From Atriophallophorus winterbourni (Eukaryota > Platyhelminthes > Trematoda > Plagiorchiida > Microphallidae), in the NCBI GenBank assembly GCA_013407085.1, contig JACCGJ010018825.1:36301-100300 (forward strand): a stretch of 64,000 nucleotides of DNA, written 5' to 3'. The notes beneath the pieces were generated by a model, which saw only the letters and a program-made list of their open reading frames with translations, did no database searches and was not told where the DNA came from. Shown in pieces: positions 28,840-39,405 of this stretch (positions are counted from its first letter, which is position 1; every line of letters begins with the position of its first letter). Both the position numbers and the translations under genes were made by a program.

Positions 28840-31578
28840 ATGGATCGATTTCTCCGTCCCGAGCGCCTCGACACTGATGCCAGTTCACCTTCTGCTGCAA
28901 AAGAGTGGGCTCATTGGTTCGCTACATTCTCAAATTTCCTCACTTCAATCGAAACTCATAAGCCAGACAAGTTGAAAACTCTGATTAACTATGTTTCTCC
29001 ATCTGTTTTTGATCATATTATCGATTGCACAAACTATGAATCTGCTGTCACAACTTTACAAAGTATCTATGACAAACCTAAAAATGAAATATTCGCTCGT
29101 CATATGCTCGCTACTTGCAAACAGGATGTCAATCAAAGTCTAGACGAATTTCTACACAAACTCAAAAGTCTCGCTCGTGATTGTTGTTTCAAATCAGTGA
29201 CTGCTAAGAGGAATCAAGATGACGCTGTTCGTGATGCATTTATTTCCGGTATTACTTCCCATGCCATCCGTCAACGTCTTCTCGAAAATACCTCACTTGA
29301 TCTCGAACTTGTATTTCAGCAAGCGCGCTCACTTGATCTAGCGCATCAACAATCACAAACTTATCAATCACAAATTTCGGATGTATCTGCAGCAATTTCA
29401 AACCCGACACCTAAAGATCCAGAACCCGAGAAACCTGGTATTGCTTCTATGAAGGCTGGTAAATGTTATTTCTGTGGATTTGATAGACACCCGCGATACC
29501 GCTGCCCTGCACGGGATGCTCTCTGTAAAGGCTGTGGTAAGAAAGGGCATTATCATAAAGTTTGTCGTTCTGGTAAATCAGCTACCGCATGTATTCCTCA
29601 GCTTACTTCATCCATCACGATTGCTTCAATCCCAAGTAGCTTATCAAGCGCTATTGCACATATTACTGTGAATGGCCGTCGTCTGAAAGCACTAATTGAT
29701 ACTGGAAGTTCTGAGAGCTACGTTGCTTCATCTATCGTTTCCAAGTTTAACTGGAAAGTATTTGAGTCACACAATCAGATTTCAATGGCCAATACACATT
29801 TGACTGCATTCACAGAAGGTCATTGTTTTGTCACGATCAATTATAATGGTTTGTCTTATTCGCATATCAAACTATCCGTGTTACGAAATCTTTGTTCCGA
29901 TGTATTACTCGGTCATGACTTCTTACGACTGCATCATTCAGTTGAAATCCCCTTTAACGGTTCGAAACCATCATTTACTGTATGTGGCCTTCTTGCTGCT
30001 CATATTAAATCACCATCTATTTTTGGCGATGATCCGTCACAGTTCAAACCAATTGCTACGAAATCCCGTCGTCACTCTCATAACGACGAAAAGTTCATCG
30101 AATCTGAAGTGCAGCGACTTTTGGATGATGAAATCATCGAAACCTCCAAATCTCCATGGAGGGCCCAGGTTCTGGTTACCACCAACGAAAATCACAAGAG
30201 ACGCATGGTCGTTGATTATAGTCAGACCATTAATCGTTATACTCAGTTGGATGCCTATCCATTACCTAAATTGGATGCATTAATTGACAAAATCGCCCAA
30301 TTCAACATGTTCAGTACGTTAGACCTCAAAAGTGCCTATCATCAGGTTCCCATCACTGATTGTGAGAAACCGTACACTGCTTTTGAAGCTTGCGGCGGTT
30401 TGTACCAATTTCGTCGGATTCCTTTCGGAGTCACTAATGGTGTAGCATGCTTTCAGCGCGTAATCGATGAAATCATTCGAAACGAGAAGCTTGAAGGTAC
30501 TTATGCTTACATCGACAACATTACAATTTGTGGTCAAACTCTTGATGAACATAATTCGAATTTGAAAAAATTCATGGAAGTAGCAAAGAAATACAATCTT
30601 ACTTTTAATGATGATAAAAGTATAATTGGTGTTCAAACCATACGCTTGTTAGGATATGAGATCTCCAACAGGACAATCAAACCAGATCCAGATCGTTTAC
30701 GTGCATTGAGACGTCTACCCTATCCTCACGACTTAAAATCCCAACAGCGGATAATTGGTCTTTTCTCCTACTATTCTCAATGGATCTCTCATTTTTCTGA
30801 CAAAATCCATCCTCTTGTTCATAATCGCTGTTTTCCCCCTCCTTTGGCAGTTCAAACAGTTTTCGAAACAATAAAAAAAGATATCGAATCTGCCGTAATC
30901 GTGTCTGTTGATGATAAGCTTCCATTGCTGGTTGAAACGGATGCTTCGGATATCGCTATTGCAGCAACACTCACACAAAACAACCGACCTGTAGCGTTTT
31001 TTTCACGAACGCTCTCTCACAGTGAGAAACACCATTCAGCGATCGAGAAAGAAGCTTACGCAATTGTTGAAGCCCTTAGAAAGTGGAAACATTTTTTATT
31101 AGGTCATCGCTTTACGCTTTTAACGGATCAACGATCAGTATCCTTTATGTATGATATAAATCATTCTAAAAAGATAAAAAATGACAAGATCCAAAGATGG
31201 CGTTTAGAATTATCACCTTTCTCTTTTGACGTGATCTACAGGCAGGGTAGCGAGAATGTAGCCGCAGATGCCCTGTCACGTGTTAGCTGCGCAGCATTTA
31301 CAACCAATGTGAAACTCAATGATCTACACGACTCACTTTGTCATCCAGGCGTTGTCAGAATGGCACATTTTGTGCGCATAAAAAATCTACCCTTTTCAAT
31401 GGAAGAAATCAAATCAATGACGTCCCAATGTACAATCTGTGCTGAGTTAAAACCTCGTTTTCACAAATCTCATGGTACTCTGATTAAAGCTACTCATTCA
31501 TTCGAGCGACTCAGTCTTGATTTTCAAGGGTCCACTTCCTTCGATCTCCAAGAACAAATACCTTTTGACTATTATTGA
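28840..31578 (+). CDS. Gag-protease-RT-RNase H polyprotein (gypsy)
   Basis: The first ATG after the primer site is at 28,840 (MDRFLRPERL), only 7 bases past it. Domains in order are: a Gag-like N-terminus; two CCHC knuckles near 29,464-29,565 (CYFCGFDRHPRYRC and CKGCGKKGHYHKVC, both C-x2-C-x4-H-x4-C); an aspartic protease with ALIDTGSSESYV near 29,690; and RT with RMVVDYSQTINRYTQLDAYP, FSTLDLKSAYHQVPI and PFGVTNGVACFQR. The catalytic box reads YIDN (30,508-30,519) rather than YxDD. RNase H has ETDASDIAIAA, EKEAYAIVEAL and LLTDQRSV. The integrase zinc domain (HPGVVRMAH ... CTIC) follows, and the frame is lost near 31,520. Gag and Pol share one frame. Relatives with DN instead of DD in this box exist as far as I recall, so it may not be inactivating. 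Confidence 0.93.
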   Translation: MDRFLRPERLDTDASSPSAAKEWAHWFATFSNFLTSIETHKPDKLKTLINYVSPSVFDHIIDCTNYESAVTTLQSIYDKPKNEIFARHMLATCKQDVNQSLDEFLHKLKSLARDCCFKSVTAKRNQDDAVRDAFISGITSHAIRQRLLENTSLDLELVFQQARSLDLAHQQSQTYQSQISDVSAAISNPTPKDPEPEKPGIASMKAGKCYFCGFDRHPRYRCPARDALCKGCGKKGHYHKVCRSGKSATACIPQLTSSITIASIPSSLSSAIAHITVNGRRLKALIDTGSSESYVASSIVSKFNWKVFESHNQISMANTHLTAFTEGHCFVTINYNGLSYSHIKLSVLRNLCSDVLLGHDFLRLHHSVEIPFNGSKPSFTVCGLLAAHIKSPSIFGDDPSQFKPIATKSRRHSHNDEKFIESEVQRLLDDEIIETSKSPWRAQVLVTTNENHKRRMVVDYSQTINRYTQLDAYPLPKLDALIDKIAQFNMFSTLDLKSAYHQVPITDCEKPYTAFEACGGLYQFRRIPFGVTNGVACFQRVIDEIIRNEKLEGTYAYIDNITICGQTLDEHNSNLKKFMEVAKKYNLTFNDDKSIIGVQTIRLLGYEISNRTIKPDPDRLRALRRLPYPHDLKSQQRIIGLFSYYSQWISHFSDKIHPLVHNRCFPPPLAVQTVFETIKKDIESAVIVSVDDKLPLLVETDASDIAIAATLTQNNRPVAFFSRTLSHSEKHHSAIEKEAYAIVEALRKWKHFLLGHRFTLLTDQRSVSFMYDINHSKKIKNDKIQRWRLELSPFSFDVIYRQGSENVAADALSRVSCAAFTTNVKLNDLHDSLCHPGVVRMAHFVRIKNLPFSMEEIKSMTSQCTICAELKPRFHKSHGTLIKATHSFERLSLDFQGSTSFDLQEQIPFDYY

Positions 31579-32389
31579 TGAGTATTCTAGATTTCCCTTC
31601 GCTTTTCCGTGTCCTGATATGTCTTCTTCCACTGTTATCAAATGTCTTCGTGAATTATTCATGCTTTTTGGTATGCCTCTATACGTTCATACTGACCGTG
31701 GTTCCTCATTTATGTCACAAGCTGTTCGAGAGTTCCTCTGTGCAAACAATGTAGCTACAAGCAGGACCACACCATATAATCCCCAAGGCAACGGCCAAGT
31801 AGAACGACTTAATGGCACTCTCTGGAAGTCTATTATGCTAGCATTGCGCTCCAGGAATCTGGATGTTACACACTGGGAATCTGTTCTACTAGACGCATTA
31901 CATTCCATTAGATCACTGTTGTGTACGGCCACTAACACCACTCCGCACGAACGCATGTTTTTCCATATTAGAAAATCAAGCAATGGTTTGTCACTTCCAT
32001 CATGGTTGACTACACCCGGTCCAGTTCTGATGCGAAGAAATGTTAGAAACTCAAAGTATGAGCCATTAGTCGACGAAGTTGAGCTGCTTGAATGTAACCC
32101 CCAGTATGCTCGCGTGCGATTTTCTGATGGAAGAGAAGACACCGTTTCACTTCGTGCTCTTGCCCCAGTAGGCCGTCCATCAGATACGGAAATCCTGTCG
32201 AACCCCCCTCCTACACCACAAACATCCGAACCACCATTACCCATTCACGTTCCTGAGTCAGTTCTCATTGACTGCCAACCTATCAGTGATACAACAGATT
32301 CATCGACTGTAAACCATCCAAATTCCTCTGAACTATATACAAAACAGCAAAGAACTCGTCCGTACGAACTTCGAAATCGAGACGCATGA
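31517..32389 (+). CDS. Integrase part of the gypsy polyprotein (shifted frame)
   Basis: This frame continues the integrase after a one-base shift in or near a TTTT run at 31,520-31,523. It carries LTIIDEYSRF (first Asp), YVHTDRGSSFMS (second Asp) and NPQGNGQVERLNGTLW (Glu), the D,D-35-E triad of retroviral-type integrases. Next comes a C-terminal domain with YEPLVDEVELLECNPQYARV and a proline-rich tail. It overlaps the upstream frame by 62 bases, ends with TGA at 32,387-32,389 and stops 36 bases before the 3' LTR. The minus relic at 9.1-9.3 kb reads through the same point without a shift, which favours a lesion or sequencing error over programmed frameshifting. Confidence 0.9.
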   Translation: MIFKGPLPSISKNKYLLTIIDEYSRFPFAFPCPDMSSSTVIKCLRELFMLFGMPLYVHTDRGSSFMSQAVREFLCANNVATSRTTPYNPQGNGQVERLNGTLWKSIMLALRSRNLDVTHWESVLLDALHSIRSLLCTATNTTPHERMFFHIRKSSNGLSLPSWLTTPGPVLMRRNVRNSKYEPLVDEVELLECNPQYARVRFSDGREDTVSLRALAPVGRPSDTEILSNPPPTPQTSEPPLPIHVPESVLIDCQPISDTTDSSTVNHPNSSELYTKQQRTRPYELRNRDA

Positions 32390-32413
32390 ATTCGTCACAT
32401 GTATAACCAAATC

Positions 32414-32425
32414 AAAACAGGAGAA
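32414..32425 (+). promoter_or_regulatory. Polypurine tract of the gypsy element
   Basis: AAAACAGGAGAA immediately precedes the 3' LTR start at 32,426, the expected place for plus-strand priming. One C interrupts it. Confidence 0.7.
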
Positions 32426-32598
32426 TGTTGTGTATTCTTATATGCTTGCATTATTGTAATTCGCATTCTATTCTATCTATCTATACTAACTATTATATTG
32501 TTCGTTGTTTTAGCTCTTCTGATGAATAAAGCCTAAATCAAGGCAACTCTCCTCTTCTCAATCATTCTGAAACTCACACGTTTGTTTGGAACATTACA
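32426..32598 (+). repeat. 3' LTR (173 bp)
   Basis: It is identical to the 5' LTR except for one base, has AATAAA at 32,525-32,530, and is followed by GTTTG, the second copy of the target duplication. Confidence 0.93.
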
Positions 32599-32603
32599 GT
32601 TTG

Positions 32604-32785
32604 CATCGCTAATGTAGTGTCGATTGATGTAAACAGCGCTGTCACATCAAAAGAAACCATTATTTCTCCATCTTCTATATTCACGTCCTTTATCTTCTGC
32701 AAGAATTTAGTTGCGGAATCTATCGAATAATTTGATCCTTGAATAAGGTAAAGTAATCTTTTTCGTAGTTCTTTGCAGAGTTTGT
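32604..32785 (-). mobile_element. Penelope-like element, 5' part beyond the gypsy insertion
   Basis: The minus strand reads LQKIKDVNIEDGEIMVSFDV, then TALFTSIDT, the RT motif-3 region (SFDVTxLFTxI) of Penelope-like elements, preceded by KLCKELRKRLLYLI. It joins in orientation with 28,638 once the gypsy element and one copy of its GTTTG duplication are discounted. The element is 5'-truncated near 32,785. Confidence 0.82.
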
Positions 32786-32799
32786 ACTAATCCCGAGTA

Positions 32800-32975
32800 A
32801 TCCCTTGGCGTCGTAATCGTCGAGGATATCCAAATCACAATGAGAAAAAAACGCTTTGGCAGTGGTGGTTGCTTCTCTTCAGCTTTCTACCGAAAGAAAT
32901 TCTGGACGCTTAATTGGCTCGTTAGATACTTGCTGTCCTGTGCAACTGAACTGAACTGATGTGAACTGACCTGAT
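32800..32975 (+). repeat. Short repeat ending in GAACT tail, copy 4
   Basis: It shares CGTCGAGGATATCCAAATCA, the GGTTGCTTCTC block, and TGCAACTGAACTGAACTGA with 1,395-1,590. It abuts the truncated Penelope 5' end. Confidence 0.65.
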
Positions 32976-33011
32976 CCCTTGAGTGATATAGTTCAATTCG
33001 ATTTTAATGGC

Positions 33012-34290
33012 CTAAAAAGCATATAGCTTGACAAAAACCACAGAATAATATGGGAGCTGACGATCCTTGCGGGCTGATCGTGTAGCAGCTCTCCTAAGGA
33101 GGCGATAATCAGATGCACCATGCATTCGGGCGTCTCTTGCCCGGACAGAAAGCTCGATGGTGTTCTGAGAAATCCAATCTCGTCGGCGACGAGAGGCCGT
33201 GCCTAGGGTTTTTAGTGCTGCAGTCTGAGTAGCGGTCTTCGGTCTGGACCACTGTTGTTCGACTGATGCATCACTCCCATCAAACCGCTCAGCGATATCG
33301 TCAATGAGCTTTTTACGTTGGGCCGGGTTTCCTAAGGCTTCCAAGTTTAAGCGCTTCCTAGGAGTTTTCCTTTGGCGGTTTAGCAGGCGAAGTCGAGCTT
33401 TGCGCGAACAAGTGTGTGATCGGTGCCTGCTGCGTTCCCTGTTTCGGCTCCACGATAGGACCTACAGTCGAGCACCGAAGACATCCAACGTGCGCGAATT
33501 AGAACATAATCGATCTGGTTCGCCGTTCTACCGTCGTTCGAGTAGCATGTGACCAAGTGTTTTTTAGGGTGCTTGAATTTAGTGTTACAGACGCATAGGT
33601 GATTGTAGGCCGCAAAATCGATCAGTCGATCGCCATTCGCGCAGCGCTGCCCTAGGCCAAATTTTCCCAGGATTCGGTTTGTTGCGGAATCTGCTGATCC
33701 TGTACGAGCGTTCCAGTCACCAGCCACAACCAGTACGTCTTTTCCAGCAACTCTATAGACTACGAATTGAAGTTGGTTATAAAAATCGTCTTTTAGTAGT
33801 TTGGTCGGCTGATAGGTTTGAGGCATACACCGAAACGACTGTTATATTCAAAGGGTGACCCCTCAGCCGGACCACCGCAATTCTCGGGGATACAGGCATC
33901 CATGACATGAGTGCTTGTTTAGCATGGTCGCTGAGTGCTATCGCTACTCCATGCTGACCAGATCCATCCTCGGGCCCACTATAAAAAAGCCAATAATTAC
34001 GATCGACTCCGGGGACCTTGATCGATTTGGATCCGTGTCCGGGAAAGCGGACCTCGGAAAGACAAGCAACATCTACTTGGTAGTCCAATAAAGAGCGCAT
34101 CGTGATTGCTTGACTACCAACGTCACGCAGTGTCCGTACGTTCCAACATCCCAGATAAAAGCCCTTACGGATATTTATGGCCCCAGCTAGCTTACTTTTC
34201 ACCCTAGCCGCTGGGAGAGCCAAGGGCGCGTCGCGTCTCGGGAACGCCGTAGCAGAGAGCTGAGATATACGTTGAGACATCGTCATGAAG
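33012..34290 (-). mobile_element. RTE-like LINE, endonuclease and linker region
   Basis: Minus-strand frames give an AP endonuclease in order. GCWNVRTLRDVGSQ and CLSEVRFPGHG lie near 34,160-34,030, VAIALS and VVSVYA at 33,960-33,830, and DVLVVAGDWNARTG at about 33,740. NQIDYVLIRARW and AAGTDHTLV, the catalytic DH end, follow by about 33,420. The linker (NPAQRKKLIDDIAERFD) lies at 33,344-33,050. Single-base shifts near 33,810 and 33,390 separate the three frames. RT is absent. It complements the endonuclease-less RTE copies A and B, but whether it is the same family cannot be shown by overlap. Confidence 0.78.
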
Positions 34291-34294
34291 TTTC

Positions 34295-36858
34295 TTGGGG
34301 ATAGTGTACAAGCGGGACATGCTGATCACGCCATGCTGATATTTGACTACCTCTGCTACTCTCATTATGCGGGGTTACCGGACGCCACTGCTAGGAGGAT
34401 TACAACTACACGGTACTGCGTGAGCTTGTTGCCGCGAACACGTGGGACTTGCTACATGCTGCGCAACGTGACACTGCTTGGAGTTATTTTGTTACAAGAT
34501 GGCACACATTACTTGACCTATCATCGACGATGAAGGCAATACCAACAAAACGCGACCGACCGACAATTAGAAGCCGGACCAAAAAAATGATTGCATTACG
34601 GAATCTTGCATGGCATACTTTCTCTCGATGTCCCACCTCAGAGAACTGGGAATTCTACAGATTATTGCGAAACCAGTGTACATCTCTCAAACGTAATGAT
34701 CAATTCCTTTATCAACAACAGCTAACTTTGAGACTTCTATACAACCCTAAGCTGTTATATAAGGAGATCAACGCTCGGAGGAAAGGGAAAACAGGTATCC
34801 CTTCGCTCAAGACACCCTCGGGTCTATCCACGTAACCTGAAGAAGACGCCAGCACGTTGGGCGCGCAGTACGCTCCCATCTTTCGTGCTGCTCCTAAGTC
34901 CGTAGTTATACTTGCACCACTGTCTCCTGTGCCTTCATTGAGCTCAATCATCTTTAGCCGCGACGCCGTCTACCACAAATTGACCCACCTGCGACAGAAT
35001 AGCTCCCCGGGTATAGATCACATACACCCAAAGGCTTTGAATGCAGTCGCAGCATATATCTCAAACGATCTGGCGCTATATTTCTAGCGTTCACTCGACT
35101 CAGCTGAAGTCCCACAAACTTGGAAACAAGGCTTGATCACTCCGGTCTTTAAAGGAGGCGACCGCACCTTACCAGCTAATTACCGCCCGGTGACCCTGCT
35201 GTCTGTGATCTCAAAGGTCATGGAAAGTATTATAGCTGACACCATCACACGCCACCTTGAGGAAAATCACATCCTTGCTCATGAACAGCATGGTTTCCGG
35301 CCAGGACACTCCTGCCTATCCAACCTCCGGTTGGCCAGGGACGATTGGACGAAAGCCGTGGACTGCCGGGTGGCAGTTGACGTGGCATACCTGGATTTTT
35401 CGAAAGCCTTTGATAGAGTTGATCACCTTATTCTCATTCAAAAGCTACGCCACTACGGAATCGATGACCCCTTGTTGACGTGGATCAGCCGATTTCTGCA
35501 AGATCGCACATCGTGTGCGCGCGTCAAAGACGCCTCTTCAGACTGTTTCCCGGTAACCAGTGGGGTTCCGCAGGGATCCGTACTCGGACCCATTCTCTTC
35601 CTTATATTCATCAATGACATCAGCATGATCTTATCAAGCTCATTTTTACTCTTCGCGGATGACCTCAAGGTTTGGCGTCGTATATCTAGCTTCGAAGATA
35701 ATCAAATCCTGCAACGTGACCTCGACCGCCTCTATCAGTGGTCATTAGAACACAATTTACCGTTCAAATCAGAAAAATGCCACATTCTGACCATTCGACA
35801 CTCTGTTCGTTACGCTTATCACTTGGGGGACGAACTTTTGCGCCATGTGGACCAGGTAAGCGACCTCGGCGTCATCGTACAGCACGCCTTGGGCTGCTCC
35901 AGCCAGTGCAACAAGGCTGCAAGAACCGCAAACCACAGTGTTGGTCTTCTGAGGCGACTTTTCAGACGCTTTGACCGACGACTCTTCTCACAGCTACTGT
36001 CCGCCTACATCCGCCCCCTGCTCGAATATGCAGTCAGTGCGTGGCATCCGTGGCTCCAACAAGACATGAACGCCCTCGAACAGCCACAACGGTGAGCAAC
36101 AAAGCTTATCAACGGCCTTCGAATCATGTCCTACGAAGAACGGCTGCAGTATAGCGGCCTCTTCTCAATCCGCTACCAACTCCTCCGCGGTGATTTGCTT
36201 TTGACCTTTCGCATTCTCACAGAGAATCACCACCCTTGCAAGTCCTTGATGCCTCTATCCAATCGACGTACTCATCGTGGGCACAATCTCAAGATTGCTC
36301 ATCAGAACAGCCGATTGAACAGTAGACGGTATTTCCTACCCCTTCGCATATGCCGTGTATGGAACGCTCTCCCGCCTGAGGTGGTATGTGCTGAGTAACT
36401 GTCTTCGTTTAAGCAACGTCTAGACAAACACCTTTGGCAATCAACTTTCAAATGACTTGTTTATCTTTCGCCATTCCGTTCTACCCTATTATACTACACA
36501 CCACTCACATATCCATAAATAACTAACATTTTTCCAGTCTTTTCTCCCCAGCTTGCAAGCATCAACGTTGCTCACGCCAAAGCAACCGTCTGCAAGTCCG
36601 TCATGCACTGGAGGACGTGGTGGGAATGTGTCTTGGGCTGACACTTCTCCCTATGAAAGAGCCACAAATGTCCAATCAAGGTGTATGCTATACGCGAACA
36701 TGGCCCGCTATCAGGCATATTTGCCTCCGTTTTTATCTCATCATGTATGCTTTTTAGCACGCTTTGGGCGACCCTCTGTACACACCACCCAGTGGTTTCT
36801 TACAAGCTATCAGCTCTTATTACCACAATAAAACTATTGACTATTGACTATTGACTAT
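34295..36858 (+). mobile_element. CR1-like LINE, one frame with few stops
   Basis: A single frame runs from about 34,300 to the natural end near 36,450 (a linker, then RT, then the C-terminal NALPPEV block), interrupted only by four stops (34,833; 35,085; 36,093; 36,396). No frameshift is needed, so the copy is younger than other CR1 relics here. The endonuclease is missing (5'-truncated), and the element starts against the minus-strand RTE fragment. The 3' UTR ends in AATAAAACTATTGACTATTGACTATTG-type repeats at about 36,825-36,858, the short-repeat tail typical of CR1 elements. Confidence 0.85.
35133..36095 (+). pseudogene. CR1-type reverse transcriptase core
   Basis: The 320-codon frame includes LITPVFKGGDRTLPANYRPV (motif 1), EQHGFRPGHSCLSNL, VAYLDFSKAFDRVDH (motif with catalytic Asp), VTSGVPQGSVLGPILFLIFI, and FLLFADDLKVWR (catalytic FADD). 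A thumb follows with KCHILTIRH and DLGVIV. The RT core is complete in itself, with upstream and downstream parts beyond stops in the same frame. It would copy LINE RNA at the target site. Confidence 0.88.
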
Positions 36859-36859
36859 A

Positions 36860-37700
36860 TGGAGAAAGTTTTGAGAAGCTCAAATTAGACCCACTATGGT
36901 TATGTAAAATTGAACACAACCTGATGCAGTTTTCTAGAATAATATCTTCTGATAATATAGATAAAAATTCAACAGTTCGCTCTCGATAAGGTTCTAGATA
37001 TAATTTCATAAATGGAAAAAGTGGAATTAATCAGATTCTGTACGAAAGTAGGAAGAAACGTTTACCTAAGTAAATACGCTAAACTCTGGAATGTTCATCC
37101 GAAAAACATGAAACTTTGTGTCTCACATCTGAATTCATTCCTCACGGTGAAAAAATTAATGAAACTTTTCAACCTAGATGTCTCCCTAGATTAACTATAT
37201 AATCACGACATTGCTGGATACTAACAGTGAAATCAGTTTTACAACTTTCATAATGAACATTTAGTCGGTCCCTTAGTATTTATCTTCCAGATTACCCCTT
37301 TTCATCCACGTGAAGAAAACCGGCTCATAGACGATGCCACACTTCGACCATAAATGTTCTACAAACTCCTATAAAAGACGTTCTTCATTCAAAACAGACA
37401 TATTTTGATAATAACAAAGAGTTATAACCGAACATTTTTGAAGATTCCGCCTTTTCGAAATCTCCCACATCTACGATGATCAGGTCCATCAAACAGCAAT
37501 ATTCTTCGTGTCATTCTTCCCGTCACCCCATTTTCCATTCTTAAAATGACAGCTCATATATTGAATTTCTGTAAAAATGATTGACTACCATTTACCTTTA
37601 ACATTTTAAGGAACGAAAAATTCCCTGCACGGATATCCTTGAAAATTTAATATCTATTGTTCTTTTTATGCTTTATGTATACAATCAATTTTGATAATTA
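36860..37700. other. No recognisable gene
   Basis: AT-rich sequence between the CR1 tail and a LINE-type 3' end. The 60-codon plus-strand frame at 37,012-37,194 is not recognised. Confidence 0.35.
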
Positions 37701-37704
37701 TTGA

Positions 37705-37770
37705 TCATGGTTAGGATACCTTGGAAATCCGAGAATAAAACATTTATTTATTTATTCATTTATTTAGTGA
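37705..37770 (+). repeat. LINE-type 3' end with TTTA tail, second copy
   Basis: ATACCTTGGAAATCCGAGAATAAAAC followed by (TTTA)n parallels 505-545 and marks the 3' end of the same unnamed family. The body upstream is unrecognisable. Confidence 0.5.
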
Positions 37771-38349
37771 TTTCAGCTTATCCTGACTCATAGGAGCTTT
37801 GTTTTATCAGCTTTAAGCGTGTTATCTGAAGCATATCTGTGACTTCTTGATAGTTCATAAGAACGAAGAAAGTCGAAACTTCGATGAGTCTTTTTACGGT
37901 TACAGAATGTAGCTTCATCATTGTAATATATTTTGTGGGCTTTCATTAATTTTGTGTGAATAATAAGCTTATATGGCGCCTTTATATGTAACGCTTTCAA
38001 TTGTTAATGAAATGTTGAAGAGACCGTCGTAAAATCAATACAGAATAAGCATCGGCTCAAGTCATCTGTTCTTATAAATCCTGACAGTAGATTCCAGTTA
38101 ATGTAGTTGGATGTAGTCAGATGGCTTCAAAGAATTAGCAGAAGCTCTTGATAGGTCGCATATATCATCCGCCGTCTTCAACCATCTCGAGATTGGATTG
38201 CTTAAGTAATGCGTATGTTGCTTACAATCTATCGGTATGTCAGAGAGGTTTATTGTAGTGGCCTCTAACGTGTTGCATGAGGCGTGTGTGATTACCTCTG
38301 GATAAGATTTTTTATTACATAAAGCACTAAAAAATACAAGAAATTCTTC

Positions 38350-39405
38350 ACAAACAGCAAGCGGCTCAAATACTGCTGTGCTCGACTAACTTACTGGAGA
38401 CAATGGACGACTGGACGCAGGGAGTTGATGATGGTGGTTGCGTGCACACATGTTACTTGGACATATGAAAAACGTTTGATTGCGTGGACCAATCTGTACT
38501 CCTGAGCAAGCTGTACGATGTTGGTAATAATCTGTGCCTTCTTACCTGGCTGAGAATTTATCTTTTTTATCGCAATGCAATTGTGCGTATCGATGGTGTG
38601 AGATCTTAGGACATCGTAGCCACCAGCGGTGTCTCACAAGTTTCGGTACTCGGTCCGGTTCTCTTTTGGTCTACATCAATGACCTTCTTAAACTTGTCAC
38701 AGCCAAAATGGTTCTCTTTGGGGATGATGTTAAACTTTAGATGCGAATCACGTCAAGCATGTACTGTTTGCGCTTACAAAGCGATTCGGATATATTGAAC
38801 AGCTGGTCAGAGCGAAACAAAATTCCATTCAACTTCCAAACGTGTAACATGTTGCAAATAGGCAAAGATTCCCCATTCGTACAAGGTTGGATCAAAACAA
38901 CTGGAATGGACAACCGAAGAAAAAGACCTCGGCGTATGGATAAGTGGAAGTCATAAAAATATCGTGCAATGCGAAGCTGCGTACAACCGTGCTAGCCGCA
39001 TGATAGGTGTGCCTCGGCGTACTTTCGTACATTTTCCAGTGAATCATTTTCAATGCTCATAAATTCCTATATTCACCTAGTGCTGTAATATTGTTATTAC
39101 TCAGTGCAAACTTGGGCACCATGGCTACAAAAGGACATCAAGCAGCTCGGAAGGATTTATCACAGAGCAACTAAAATGGTTGGCTGTCTCCGCAACCTAC
39201 CATATGAGAATCCACTTAAGCTTCTTAATTTGGATAAACTGCTTCGCAGATGCATTTATTTCGCCCCCTGTCAAGCCATGTCACACGTACTCACATACTG
39301 TCGTTTGATAATCCACATTCGGTGTGCGTTTGTTCCATATAGAACTCCATACCGTCAGATGTTCTACAATCATCTAGTGGAGGAGTTTTAGGAACAAATT
39401 GGATG
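38350..39405 (+). mobile_element. Decayed CR1-like LINE RT
   Basis: Fragments in order, all plus strand: VDDGGCVHTCYLDI then KTFDCVDQSVLLSKLYDVG (about 38,420-38,525); a GVSQVSVLGPVLF segment; LQSDSDILNSWSERNKIPFN; WAPWLQKDIKQLGRIYHRAT; and a C-terminal YRQMFYNHLVEEF. Several shifts and stops separate them. It is a distinct, older CR1-type copy compared with 34.3-36.9 kb. Confidence 0.72.

Larger units (their letters stand above)
28639..32603 (+). mobile_element. Young Ty3/gypsy retrotransposon with possible self-priming
   Basis: A structurally complete element of about 3.96 kb including its target duplications. Two 173-bp LTRs (28,644-28,816 and 32,426-32,598) start TGTTG and end TTACA, and they differ at one base by eye. 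GTTTG directly repeats at 28,639-28,643 and 32,599-32,603, cutting a Penelope-like element. Inside lie one Gag-protease-RT-RNase H frame and an integrase frame, offset by a one-base shift. The primer site is not a TGG tRNA type (see 28,818-28,832). A single LTR difference implies recent insertion. The relics at 8.5-11.8 kb are older members of the family. Confidence 0.95.

Noticed and set aside
31687..32244. 185-codon minus-strand open frame
   Set aside because: It is the antisense shadow of the gypsy integrase frame and has no motif of its own.
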